From Cornus controversa (Eukaryota; Streptophyta; Magnoliopsida; Cornales; Cornaceae): a DNA stretch of 64,000 bases. The translations under genes were made by a program, and so were the position numbers. Numbering within the stretch: the first letter of the stretch is position 1; each line of letters begins with the position of its first letter. Below, in pieces: positions 47,218 to 58,239 of the stretch. The stretch covers positions 58,408,270-58,472,269 of the forward strand of contig CM048846.1 of NCBI GenBank assembly GCA_026545225.1. The letters are read 5' to 3'. The notes beneath the pieces were generated by a model that saw only the letters and a program-made list of their open reading frames with translations, did not search any database and was not told the origin of the DNA.

Positions 47218-49397
47218 ATGCCAAGAGAAAATTCAGATTTCTCATCGACTTCTTCAAAATCAGAGGGTACAGAAATGGCTAGTAAAAGTGAAATTGCTAA
47301 AGGACTGATTGATGTTGTGGTTAATGAAGTGATTGATGTCGAGGTTAATGAAGTTAACAGTGGAGAAGATCCATTTGGGAAAGAAAAAAAGAAAGAAAAC
47401 ATTTACATTTTGAAATGATTTTGTGGAAATGACATTTCCGAATGGCACTAAAAAGGTACAATGCAAATTTTGCAAGATAAAACTTCTCATTAAGCTAGGG
47501 GGTCCTACAACTCACCTTCACAGACACTTGAAAGTTTGTCCACATCGTCAACTAATGGATAAAAAATAAAATGTTTTAAATGTAGGGAAAGGAGGAGTTA
47601 GAAGTGAGCCTAATATTGCAAATTTCAAGTATGATCATGCAAAGGTTAGAGAAGCTGCTGCACACATGACACTCGTACATGAGTATGCATTTAACATGAT
47701 GGAGTATGAATATTTCAATCGATTCATAAAAATTACCACCCCGTATTATCAAAAGATATCACATTCTACGGTGAAGAATGATTGTATAATAGTTTATGAG
47801 ATGGAGAAGAAAAGGTTGAAGATGGTCCTAAAAAGTGTTAGCAAAGTCAGTATCACATCAAATTTCTGGAAGTCTGGTCAACAAATTGGGTATATGAGTC
47901 TTACAAGACATTTTATTGATTTTGAGTGGAAATTACAGATGAGGATTTTGAGTTTTTGTGATGTGCCGCCTCCTCATACTGGCGTTGTCATAGTTGATAC
48001 TATTTTTTAGTGTCTAATTGATTGGGGCATTGAAAATAAAGTATCAACTGTTACATTTGACAATGCTAGCAATAATGACGAAGCTATTAGGATTTTGAGA
48101 GATAACTTCTCCGTTAAAAGTAAACTTTTTTTTTTGGTGGGAAGATATTTCATGTACGTTGTTGTGTGCATATTTTAAACCTCATGGTGCAAGATGAGCT
48201 TAGTGAGATCCAGAATGTGATAGAAAATGTTCGTGAAAGTATTAAGTACTTAAATGCGTCAGAGGCACGTCTTCTCAAATTCAGTGAGATTGTGAAACAG
48301 TTACAATTGCCTTCAAGGAAGTTAATTTTAGATGTTCCCACGCGATGGAATGCAACATATGCTATGTTGAAAGCAACAATAAAGTTTAAAGAGGTGTTTC
48401 TAAGATACCAAGATAGAGATCCTAGTTATAGATGGTTACCTAGTTTGGAGGATTGGAGAAAAGTAGAAGAGGTGTGTCAATTTTTAAAGGTTTTTCAAGA
48501 AGTGAGAAACACCATTTCTGGAAGCGTGTACCCAATTTCAAACTTGTTTCTTCCTGAAGTGTGGAAGATAAAAGAAGTCTTGAGTGAAAAGTCATTCGAT
48601 GAAAATCTTTATATGCGATCAATGGCCAACAAAATGAAAGAAAAATTTGACAAGTACTAGGGTGAATGTAATCTTTTGATGGCAATAGGTGTAGTTTTGG
48701 ATCCAAGGTACAAAATGGTGCTCATTGAGTTTTGCTTTCCCAAAATATATTCTGAGTTAGATGTATCAAAAAACATTGACTTAGTCTGTGCGACATTATA
48801 TGATTTATTTAAAAAGTACGTGACTAATCATACATCAAGCAACTTAGTGCAAATAGCGAATCAAATGGTTGCTTCTAGTGATTGCAATGCTAATCACACT
48901 TCTAAGTACAAAAGTAAAGAAAGGCTTGAATTTGATCTTTTTGTTAGAAAAACAGAGAATATTCAGCCTTTAAAGTCTGAATTGGATATGTACTTAGAAG
49001 AAGGTGTTTTCATTTGTAATGGTGACACGGATTCTTGTTTTGATGCATTAGAATGGTGAAAAGTCAACAATCTCAAATTTTGCATTTTATCCAAAAATGG
49101 TCGCTGATATTTTGTCAATTCCTATCACTACAGTTGCCTTTGAGGCTGCTTTTAGCACCGGAGGTAGAACTATAGATCCATATCGTGCATCATTATCTAC
49201 AAAAATAGTGGAAGCTCTTATTTGTGCCGGCGAATGGGTACGTGCTATTTATGGAGTGAAGGATATATTAAGTGTAAGTATTCATCAACTTCTTTTCAAC
49301 AAAACTTATATTCTCTAAATTTGACTTTAAATTGAAATTATTATTTTTTGGGTACTTTTTGTAGAAAACAACTGAAGATATGAAGGAGATAGTATGA
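47218..49397 (+). pseudogene. hAT transposase (BED finger, DUF4413, hAT dimerisation domain)
   Basis: ATG at 47218 just after an acceptor. An acidic N-terminus (about 60 residues) is followed by a frameshift in an A-rich run near 47390. A BED zinc finger then follows (VQCKFCKIKLL … THLHRHLKVC, about 47455-47540). The RNase H-like core holds SVSKVSITSNFWKS (catalytic region), TFDNASNND near 48055 and LDVPTRWNATYAML. The C-terminal dimerisation block DILSIPITTVAFEAAFSTGGRT is at 49107. Splice sites give a last exon 49365-49397 ending KTTEDMKEIV and TGA. Stops or frameshifts lie at 47568, 48008, 48170, 48658 and 49056. It would cut and paste elements with these ends; inactive now. Confidence 0.85.
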
Positions 49398-51419
49398 CCT
49401 TAGTGTATATGTCATTAGTCATCCCACAGATCATGATTTCTTTTGGTATGTATATATTTTTTTCATTTGTATAGATTCTAAATTCTAATTTTATATTATT
49501 TCATTTATTCTATATTTTTAATCTTATTTTATTTCCTTTAATGTGTAGGTTGGAGAACTTGAAGCTATTTTGGTGATTTTGATTTTTGAAAAGTGGCAGT
49601 GGGTATGATCTTGTCATATGATCCATTTTTTTGGGCAGTAGAATTGGTGGACAATTTTAGCTTAATTAGAATAAACTAATACTTTTGGTCAAATGCTATA
49701 AGTACAGGATTAACAAGAAAATAGAGTTCTAAAAATTTGAATATATATCAAGTACTTTTAGTTTTTTGTTGAGGATGTTAAAGAGACTTAGTTGTTCTTT
49801 ATTATGCTTGGATACTATATATACCGCATAGTTATCTTTTGTGTTATTATTTAATGCTCATTGGTTATGTTGAATATTTCATTCACTATTATATTAGTCA
49901 TATTTTATTTTTTGCTGATCCTGAGAAAAATTCATAAAATCGTGGAAGAAAATAGGGGAGTTGTATGAAGAGGTGAAACAATGAGAGATGGGAAGAGCTG
50001 TATTAGCAAGGTTTTTTGTTCTCTTATCCCTCAGTTCCCTGGAATTAATGATTAATTTTTATTGATACATGTTTTTTTCTTTGCATATTTAATGGTTGCT
50101 CACTCTTTGCTTTCTTTTCTTTTTTGTAGCTCTCATGGTCAAAAGTAATAATTCAACTCATCAATGGCAAAACTGAAGAGTTCCAAGCAGATGAAGTTGT
50201 TCATGGAGGTGGGTATATTTGTTCTTCTTGGGTTTTCTTCACCTTTTTGATCTTTGAAATTCAACTTATGGTTATTTGCTTCTTGAGTTTGTTTCCTTTA
50301 ATTAATTTAGCTTTCTTCAATTTTTAATATTTTGGCCTAGTCCTCCACTATTTAAAAAGTTATATGATTCCTTACCTTCAATCTGCCTGATATATGTTGT
50401 ATGTTTTATTATTGTTTTAGTTGTGTTTCTTTGTTTTTTTTGTTTTTAACTACATTTGGAGCAGTGTTTTTGTTGCAATATTCCCAAGATGATCAATATG
50501 GATGGTGAATCCAGTCAATAATAAAATAATTAGCAAGCACTGTAATTTGCCTGAATCAATTTTTATTAAGTAATTATGCTGAAGTTTGATTGTTGTAATA
50601 TGATTTTCTGATTATTGTTTTGGGCTGGGTGTATCCCCTGTTTGATGAAACTAATACTACTGCTGGTTTGAGGGGATAAATTTTTTGTTTTGTTTGGAAG
50701 TTTACCATCTGCTTGGTTTTTTCTTTAGGTAGTTTTTGGAGTTGGGTTGTTTTATATCAGGGATGTTTGCTGTGAAAGTTTTATAATAATATTTATTATT
50801 TTGCTGGTTAGTTGGATAACTACTACTGTTATTTTTTTTGGGTAGATGGAGTACAGCTATCACTAGAATTTATTATGTTGCAGAAATTGGTTTTTCTTCA
50901 TAGAGATGTTGAAGCTTTGTCAAGGTTACTGTGTGATTGTAGTAGCAGTTGTGTATGGCTTAACGTTTTTACTTCTTTTGTGTATTAAGAGAGTTTTTTT
51001 TTTTTTTGAGTATTAGTAGGATTTAGGAATGTTTGGTGCCCCTGTGAGTAAACTAGGAATGGATTAGTTTTGTACCCTTTTAGTACTCGAATATTATGGT
51101 GGTTTTAAACTTTGGATTTATCGGTACTCGCTAATGCTTGTTTATATGATTGCAGAAAGGCAATAATGGTTGGAGCTGATTCCTTTGCACTTTCATCCTC
51201 ACTTGTATCGTCTTCCACTATAACAGCACCATCTAAATTGTCATGTTCAATAGATCTATTAGTAAAACAAATTCTTGTTTGTTTGTTGGATTTGGTGAAT
51301 TCATATCCTGGGGGATGCCCCTTGTAAAGTTGTAGGTTGTATTCGGGCTTGTGCCTTGTTTAGCAATTCAATTAACCATGCTTGCTAAATGCTAATTATA
51401 TATATATTTTTTGAAAATA
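49398..51419. other. hAT 3' region, noncoding
   Basis: T-rich DNA with possible small exons or UTR pieces (for example the exon-like stretch before gaggtgggtata at 50209), but no protein family is recognisable. It lies between the transposase stop and the right terminal repeats. Confidence 0.4.
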
Positions 51420-51640
51420 CAATGATTTACTAAACGAGCCTAGCGAGCTTGAAAACAAGCTTGAACTAATTTTAAACATTTCATATTTGTTTTCTTAAAC
51501 GAATTGAGCCAAGACGACCCCGAGCTCGAGCTTTTAAAAATTATGACGAGCCCAAGCCCCTGCTCAGTATTTTGAGCTCGTCACGATCTCGAGCTGAGCC
51601 TGAGCTAAGCCTATAAACAAACGAGCTCAAGCCCGAACAG
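51420..51640 (+). repeat. right subterminal repeats of the hAT element (truncated end)
   Basis: Aligns with 62735-62895 of the MITE (aaacgaattgagccaagacg, gaccccgagctcgagctttt, gagctgagcctgagctaagc) but ends at gcccgaacag and lacks the final inverted repeat with gttcatttgtagcccta. Confidence 0.7.
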
Positions 51641-51644
51641 ACTC

Positions 51645-52380
51645 TATTTAATGCATTCTTATATATACGCATTACTTATGAACGAATATGATATATGTTG
51701 GATGATAAGTGTAATGTAGTGACATGCATTCATGTAGGATGATAAGTGTAATGTAGTGACATGCATTCATGTAGGTCGGTGTCGAGTCGGCACTTAGGTG
51801 GGTTGGGGTATCTCACTAAGCCGTCGTGGTGCTCACCCTTTTTTTCTAAACTCTTTTTATAGATAAGGTGCCGATGAAAGATAGGACTTAAGTGTCCAAG
51901 TGGAACTCTAGTAGCATTTTGCTATATTTTGGAGGTTGTATATATTGTGGCTATCCGTACTGGCTTGTGGCATAAGACTTCATTTTGAGTTTTAGTTATA
52001 TTTTGGATAAATGTAACTTTGATGTATGCTTGGACCTTGAGCTTATTGCATATGAAAAGACTTTGGATTTGGTTATTTAATACTTACGGTAGCACTTAAT
52101 TCTTTTAATGGATGTTTTCAATATGAATAGTTTATGTTTGTGAAAGGGAATGATTCACATGGATATATAATTTAACTATAAGGATGATTTTGAATCTGTG
52201 ATTGATGCTAGTACCTTTCATGTATGATTTCAAAGTTGTATGAATGAGGTACGATGATGGAAAGGGCTTAGAATGCCAAAAATGTTCATTTGCATAGTTG
52301 TAGGATTTTTTGCAGGTGCATTAGTCCGGATATTTCGATGCATCGAAATGTCCCTTTCGATGCATCGAAATGATAGGAAC
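51645..52380 (+). mobile_element. probable right part of the chromovirus-type LTR split by the hAT
   Basis: Noncoding. It contains a 35-base tandem duplication (aagtgtaatgtagtgacatg…, 51710-51776) and, at its end, two copies of ttcgatgcatcgaaa (52338 and 52360). It directly abuts the end of the opposite-strand chromovirus LTR at 52381. That it continues the LTR begun at 35364 is inferred from position and character, not proven. Confidence 0.4.
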
Positions 52381-54320
52381 TGTCACGCCCTGATTTTCGG
52401 TGCTCTCGGAATCCGAGGGTGAACAGTATTTTCACCTCATTGTCTTAAACCTCAATCTTGTCATAAACTATTCTATTGCGGAAGCTTTCTATATGCACAC
52501 CATTATGGTGGCACACACTTATCCACACTTATAAACTACCAATTTCTAGAAATCAACTCCTTACATAATTGGAATTTGGTTTTGAAACCTACACCATTGG
52601 ATAGAGAATTAAAAAATACTCGAATTCAAAATAAACCACACTCAATTCCAAGTTAAAATAAAGAAGTTACGTCAAAACAAAGTTTGGACCGATTTTTGAC
52701 TTTGTAGTGAATAGTAACTTCGATTGTGCGGAAATGGAATTTGGATTGTGCGAAATTGGTGTTTCAATTGTGTGAAAATGTGTTCAATTGTGCAAAAAAT
52801 TCACCATTTCGGGACTTTAGACCTGCATTATTTCGCATGATCGAAATGGGGGTTTCGAATTTCGATTGTGCGAAATTGCCCTTGTCTGGACCCTAAAAAT
52901 CACAATATTTTGCAACCACTTCGCACAATCAAAAAATGGGTTTTGATCGTGCAAATTGGTCATTTCACACAATAGAAATGCCTTACACAAGGCCTCCAAC
53001 AACCTTGTGCATAGCTATTTTGAGCCCAAATCTCAATCAAACAACCTTGGATCTTTCATTTCACATACAAATCAACTACCAATGATATAACATTATACAC
53101 ATACACCAACCTATACGTTTGAATATCAAATCTTTCATAATTATAGAAAATTCCTAGGTTCACAAGGCACATGAAACTCAAGTGAATACACCATTCTTAC
53201 TTCCCAAAAATCATTTCCATAAAACCATACACATAAGGAATCAAATGGTCCTTTAAGCATACATTCATCGAGTCTCAAATGTAGAAAGCCATTATACATG
53301 CATTTCTCAAAAGTCTCTTTCCTACAAGTATGGCGCTTACATTTGGAGTTCATATACAATAGAAGATACAAATGTAAAGGCAACACTACAATCATGGTCA
53401 ACATGTCACAAACCGGCATGAACATTTATCTACATCTCAAAAGATCAAAAATCCAAAAAGAAACTCAACAAGGTCTATTGAGCTAATCATGCTTTGTCCT
53501 CCATTGGCCACTAGCTGGCATGACATTTTCATAGACATTACACATAGGAATATCATCATGCTAAGTATAAAACACATTTTTGTATACATATATACATACA
53601 CTAAAATCCTAATCTCACAAAATATCAAACTTATCTTTTATGTTACAATAAAAAGACCTATAACATCAAAGTAAAGATGAGTCTAGCACCCCATACCTCA
53701 AATCTTAGGCTTTGAATCTATCTTTTGAAAATCCCAGCCGTCCCAACTTTATGAAACGGATACTTTGATCGGTTCAAACCAATGCACCTGATGTCCCCTA
53801 CACACTTCCCTTCTTTGGGAAGGTCCAAATCACACCTTAAGGCCCTCAAACTCTAGAGAGAAGGGAAAGAGATGAAATGAGAGCTTGAGAGAGAGAGAGA
53901 AATCTATAAAAGTGAATATCTCTGACTCCCCAGATATTTATTCCACTCTTAGGGGCGCAAAAAGACCATTTTGCCCTCGGGCCACTTAACGTATCCTCCT
54001 GACCTCCGAATTAATTCTTGAAAACTCCGTTGGCCTCGAAATCACTTACATGACACTCTAAACATTTTGTTTAGTACATAGCCAAAAAAAAAAAATTTTA
54101 AAAAATTTTCAAAATTTCTGGACTCACTTAACCTCTTCCCGGGACCTCCGTTGACCAAAAAGTCAACTTTTTTAAAAGTTTCCAAAACTTTCCAAAGCCA
54201 TATTCCAACCTTCTAAACATGTTCTCCGCATTCAAAACATGTTAAATATCATTAAAATGTACTTAAAGCAATAAATGATGAAAAATTCAAAAAGGGCCAA
54301 AATTGGGCACGGTCTCTACA
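52381..54320 (-). repeat. chromovirus 3' LTR, 1940 bp
   Basis: On the minus strand it starts TGTAGAGACCGTGCCCAATT at 54320 and ends gggcgtgaca at 52381, preceded by a purine stretch ggttaggaggt (PPT). It has a TATA-like tttatag and CT-rich promoter (about 53880-53915) and a cluster of tttcgattgtgcgaaa-type motifs (52715-52985). Homologous in its first 650 bp to 35364-36000. Confidence 0.8.
52715..52985. repeat. cluster of cgcacaatcgaaa motifs in the chromovirus LTR
   Basis: Eight or more variants of gattgtgcgaaat or its reverse complement, several arranged as atttcg…cgaaat hairpins. Confidence 0.75.
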
Positions 54321-54461
54321 ACCTCCTAACCTTACAGGAATCTCGTCCTCAAAATTAGAATGTACCTCAAGTGATGAACAACTCAGGATACTTTGAGCGG
54401 ACTTCTTGTTCTCGCTCCCATGTAGCCTCTTCCACTCTATGATGCCTCCAAAGCACCTTAA

Positions 54462-55462
54462 CTAATGGATTAGTCTTGCCCCGAGCACTTGCTCTCTAGT
54501 GTCTAGAATTTGAATCGGCCTCTTCTCGTATAACACATCCTCCTCCACCTCAAGGTTTGCCCAATCAAGTACATGTGAAGGATCCGATTCATACTTCCTC
54601 AACATAGACACATAGAAGGTGTGATGTACACTTGATAATTGTGGTGGCAATGCCAAGTAATAAGCAACCTCTCATACCCAATCCAAAATCTCAAATGGTC
54701 CAATGAATCGTGGTGCTAGCTTGCCGCTATGACCAAACCTCATCAAACCTTTCCATGGTGAGACCTTCAGAAAAACATGATCCCCCACCTCAAAAGTTAA
54801 AGGTCGTCGCCTTCTATCGGCATAGCTTTTTTGACAACTCTGAGCTGTAAGCAATCTCTGTCGAATTACCTTGATCTTCTCTATAGTTTCCCGAACTAAA
54901 TCTGGTCCTAAAGAAACTGTCTCTCTGACCTCAGTCCAACAGACAAATGACCTCACGGTCTACCATACAAAGCCTCAAATGGAGCCATCTCAATGCTAGC
55001 TTGATAGCTATTATTATATGCAAACTCAACCAACGGAAGGTGATCTTCCCAACTACCCCGAAGATCAAGTACACATGCTCGCAGCATATCCTCCAAAATC
55101 TGTATAGTACGCTCAGACTGACCATCTGTCTAAGGATGAAAAGTCGTACTAAAATGAAGGTCTGTATCAAGTGCTGCCTGAAAACTTTGCCAAAATCGAG
55201 ATGTAAATTACGGGTCTCTATCTGAAACAATAGAAACTAGCACACCATGAAGTCTAAGGATCTACTCAATATATAATCTACTGAGAGTATCCACATCATT
55301 GGCCACTCTAATGGGAATAAAGTGAGTTACGTTCGTTAATCTGTCAACGACCACCCAAAGTCCATAGTGACATTCTCCCATTTCCACATAGCCACAGGCA
55401 ATGGCTGCAACAACCTTGCCGATCTCTGATGCTCGGCCTTCATTTGTTAACAAGTGAGGCAT
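54462..55462 (-). pseudogene. chromovirus integrase
   Basis: The core begins WVVVDRLTNVTHFIPI, with the first catalytic aspartate (VVVDRL). IVSDRDP carries the second. The region after [10 protein letters not shown] carries the glutamate (several stops lie between, for example after ATG-less joins at 55260 and 55130). Then come a [13 protein letters not shown] segment and the C-terminal HHTFYVSMLRKY part; the chromodomain end is not clear. It would join cDNA into the genome. Nonfunctional. Confidence 0.8.
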
Positions 55463-55483
55463 CTCGCCATAAACTGAGTTACA

Positions 55484-57303
55484 TCATTTTTCATACCTTC
55501 CACCAATACTGTCGACATAGGTTATGATACATCTTGGTACCACCTGGATGTACTCTCTCAGAATCTCATCTAGACAAGCTAAGGGAACAAACATCTTCCC
55601 TTGGAATTTCATTCTCTCATCTGAATGAACTATCCATCCTTCCACCACTTCGCCACCCAAAATTCGTGCGCGAATTGCCTTAACCTCACTATCCTTCCTC
55701 TTCTCTTCAATCACTCTACTCACAAGAGTTGGTTGAGCGAAAAGAGTAAATAACACTGCTGGTCCATCATCTTCACTGAAATGCAATCCCATTTCTGAGA
55801 TGTCTTCTATCATCTTCCACTCCCGTATGGCTAAGCTAGCTACGATGCCATATGACTTCCTACTCAATGCATCTGCTACCACATTGGCCTTCCCGGGATG
55901 ATATTGCAAGTCAAAGTCATAATCTTCCATGTACTCCATCCACCTCCGTTGTCTTATATTCAAATATTTTTGTGAGAAAAGGTATTTGAGACTTTTATAG
56001 TCCGAGAACACCTCAAACTTCTTGCTATACAAGTAATGTCTCCACACTTTAAGTGGAAAGATCATAACTGCCAATTCAAAGTCGTGTGTTGGGTAATTTT
56101 GTTCATGTGTTTTTAATTTCCTTAAACCATACGTCACTACTTGTTTGGTTTATATTAGTACACACCCTAAACCAAGTCGTAAAACGTCACAATAAATCGT
56201 GCACCCCGAACCACGTTCTGAAATAATCAAAATTGGCGTCGTAGTCAACCAACTTTTCAATTCCATGAATACATGCTCGCAAGCATCATCCCACACAAAC
56301 TTCACTCTTTTTCGGGTAAGCTTTTTCATTGGTGCTACTAACCTTGAAAAGTCCTTCACAAACCTCCGATAATACCCAGCCAATCCCAAGAAACTACGTA
56401 TCTCAAATACGCTCTTAGATTTTTCCCAACTCGTCACTGTTTCTATCTTAGATGGATCTACGAAAACTCCTCCTTTGGACATGACATGCCCAAGGAATTT
56501 CACTTTCGCTAGCCAAAATTCACATTTCTCATATTTGGCAAATAATTGATGTTCTCTTAGAAGCTGCAATACAATCCCTAAGTGACCCTCATTCTCCTCT
56601 TCCAAAGACGCGTACACTAGGATGTCATCAACGAACACAACCACAAACTTGTCCAAGTTGGCATTGAACACTCTATGCATTATATCCATAAAAATTTTTT
56701 TGGTGCATTCGTTAAACCAAATGGCATTACCAAAAATTCATAGTGCTCGTATCGTGTGCGAAAAGAAGTTTTCAGAATGTCCGCCTCTTTAATCCTTAAC
56801 TAATAGTAGCCTGATCTCAAGTCTATCTTTGAGAAATATCTCGAACCATTAAATTGATCGAACAAGTCATCTATCCTTGGAAAGTGATGCTTATTCTTGA
56901 TCGTTACCTGATTCAACTTCTAATAGTCAATGCAAAGTCGCAATGATCCGTCCTTTTTAGCAAAAAGAACTGGTGCTCCCCAAGGTAAAGTACTAGGATG
57001 TATAAATCCCTTGTCTAGTAGCTCTTTTAACTTAGTCGTTGCCATTCGGTACGGTGCCATCGAAATGGGCACGGTACCTGGAGCAAGATCTATCACAAAC
57101 TCCATTTCCTGTTTTGAAGGCAACTATGTCAAGTCCCCCGAAAATACATCCATAAACTCACACACTACACGAGGAAGCTCTCCAAGTGTCTCATCATCAC
57201 CATCAACCAATAGGCTTGCTAAGAAATTCCTAAGCCCTTTCCGATCATTAGGACCATACGAAGATGACAAGTGAAAGTCATCCCGCTCTTCCTCAAAATA
57301 AAT
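55484..57303 (-). pseudogene. chromovirus reverse transcriptase and RNase H
   Basis: The RT begins [19 protein letters not shown] (57095) with [15 protein letters not shown], then [11 protein letters not shown] with the first catalytic aspartate, [18 protein letters not shown] with the catalytic dyad, and FLGLAGYYRRFVKDF. After a frameshift near 56145 RNase H follows: [29 protein letters not shown] and the terminal [15 protein letters not shown]. At least five stops or shifts. Confidence 0.85.
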
Positions 57304-57535
57304 TGTAACGCCCCACCCTATCCCGACACAATATTGTCGGCTTTTGGTTCCCCCGGACCAGAGACTTCCCAGGGGGTCACCCATCCTGGTACTACTCCCA
57401 ACTAAGCACGCTTAACTGTGAAGTTCTGGTGGGTTCACAACCATCACGGCTTTAAAACGCGTTGTATCATAGAAGGGTGATAAACATACATATAATACTT
57501 CCCCATTCCACACCCAGGCGATGTGGGATTGAGCA
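57304..57535 (-). repeat. Cassandra 3' LTR
   Basis: 232 bp, differs from the other LTR by only a handful of substitutions. Confidence 0.9.
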
Positions 57536-57683
57536 CCCTGTAGCCTGCCAGTGTGGTAGCTCGCCCAGTGTCTCGCACCCGCCCACATCACACCCACCCA
57601 CAAGGGTCACCACAATCCACCCCCCTAGGAGGCCCGACATCCCCGTCGGCACACTTCCGGCTGGGTCAGGCTCTGATACCATT

Positions 57684-57915
57684 TGTAACGCCCCACCCTA
57701 TCCCGACACAATATTGTCCGCTTTTGGTTCCCCCGGACCAGAGACTTCCCAGGGGGTCACCCATCCTGGTACTACTCCCAACTAAGCACGCTTAACTGTG
57801 GAGTTCTGGTGGGTTCACAACCATCACGGCTTTAAAACGCGTTGTGTCATAGAAGGGTGATAAACATACATATAATACTTCCCCATTCCACACCCAGGCG
57901 ATGTGGGATTGAGCA
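57684..57915 (-). repeat. Cassandra 5' LTR
   Basis: 232 bp, with the primer site two bases after its end (minus strand). Confidence 0.9.
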
Positions 57916-57918
57916 CCC

Positions 57919-58016
57919 TTGGGAGTAGTACCAGGATGGGTGACCCCCTGGGAAGTCTCTGGTCTGGGGGAACCAAAAGCGGACAATATTATGTCGGGAT
58001 AGGGTGGGGCGTTACA
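57919..58016 (+). repeat. inverted Cassandra LTR fragment
   Basis: 98 bp from the second half of the LTR (ttgggagtagtaccaggatg … ggggcgttaca) in the opposite orientation, three bases beyond the 5' LTR edge, creating a large imperfect palindrome. Confidence 0.85.
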
Positions 58017-58021
58017 CAAAT

Positions 58022-58200
58022 GCTAACATCAGAGGGTGTATACAAGGTCACTCTTCCCCTATAATAATCAATATTGGCCATATAGGTCAATAGCCAATCC
58101 ATACCCAAGATCACATCAAAGCTAGACATATCGAGAAGGATGAAATCAAACACTAATCGATGTCCCGATATCTCGATCTCGTAAGATTAGGATACTCTAC
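58022..58200 (-). pseudogene. chromovirus protease C-terminal part
   Basis: Translates (minus) as a FDFILLDMSSFDVILGMDWL segment followed by YRGRVTLYTP, the conserved end of the gypsy protease. It is separated from the RT part at 57303 by the Cassandra insertion. Confidence 0.7.
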
Positions 58201-58203
58201 TCA

Positions 58204-58204
<1 letters not shown>

Positions 58205-58239
<35 letters not shown>

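Larger units (their letters stand above)
36442..51640 (+). mobile_element. autonomous-type hAT element containing a nested Athila-like element
   Basis: The left end TAGGGCTGTAAATGAACCGAG, with subterminal cgagc/gctcg repeats, matches the ends of the small hAT MITE at 62359-62937. A right-end repeat block (51420-51640, cgagccc/gagctcg rich) matches the MITE right half but stops before its last 45 bases, so the right terminal repeat is lost and no target duplication can be shown. Inside are a transposase gene (47218-49397) and, in the preceding intron, a foreign Athila-like retroelement. Without that insert the hAT is about 5-6 kb. Confidence 0.75.
57304..58016 (-). mobile_element. Cassandra-type TRIM with 5S-rRNA-derived LTRs
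   Basis: Two 232-bp LTRs (57684-57915 as 5' LTR, 57304-57535 as 3' LTR on the minus strand) enclose a 148-bp noncoding interior that begins with the primer site TGGTATCAGAGCC (57681-57669). The LTRs start TGCTCAATCCCACATC and end GGGGCGTTACA. They contain a block derived from 5S rRNA (aagcgtgctt, then agtagtaccaggatgggtga, then cctgggaagtc). These are the defining traits of Cassandra, a nonautonomous element that uses 5S promoter-like sequence. An extra inverted LTR fragment (57919-58016) is attached. Flanks give taaat and caaat, a near-match 5-bp target duplication. Confidence 0.9.
52381..58200 (-). mobile_element. truncated Ty3/gypsy chromovirus, minus strand
   Basis: From the 3' side: LTR 52381-54320, PPT, integrase, RNase H, RT and part of protease, ending at 58200 where another element begins. 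The order PR-RT-RH-INT and the integrase C-terminus (MALPPQLSSVHHTFYVSMLRK) fit the chromovirus type (Del/Tekay-like). gag and the 5' LTR are missing. A Cassandra TRIM sits between protease and RT. Several stops and frameshifts. Confidence 0.85.

Noticed and set aside
50150-51327. Host gene exons between the transposase and the right hAT end
   Set aside because: Some exon-like pieces occur, but no continuous conserved protein can be assembled; treated as hAT 3' noncoding DNA.
57355-57445. 5S rRNA gene candidates (also at 57735-57825 and 57919-57965)
   Set aside because: The 5S-like blocks lie inside paired LTRs with a tRNA-Met primer site and lack the 5S gene ends. They are Cassandra LTR sequence, not rRNA genes.
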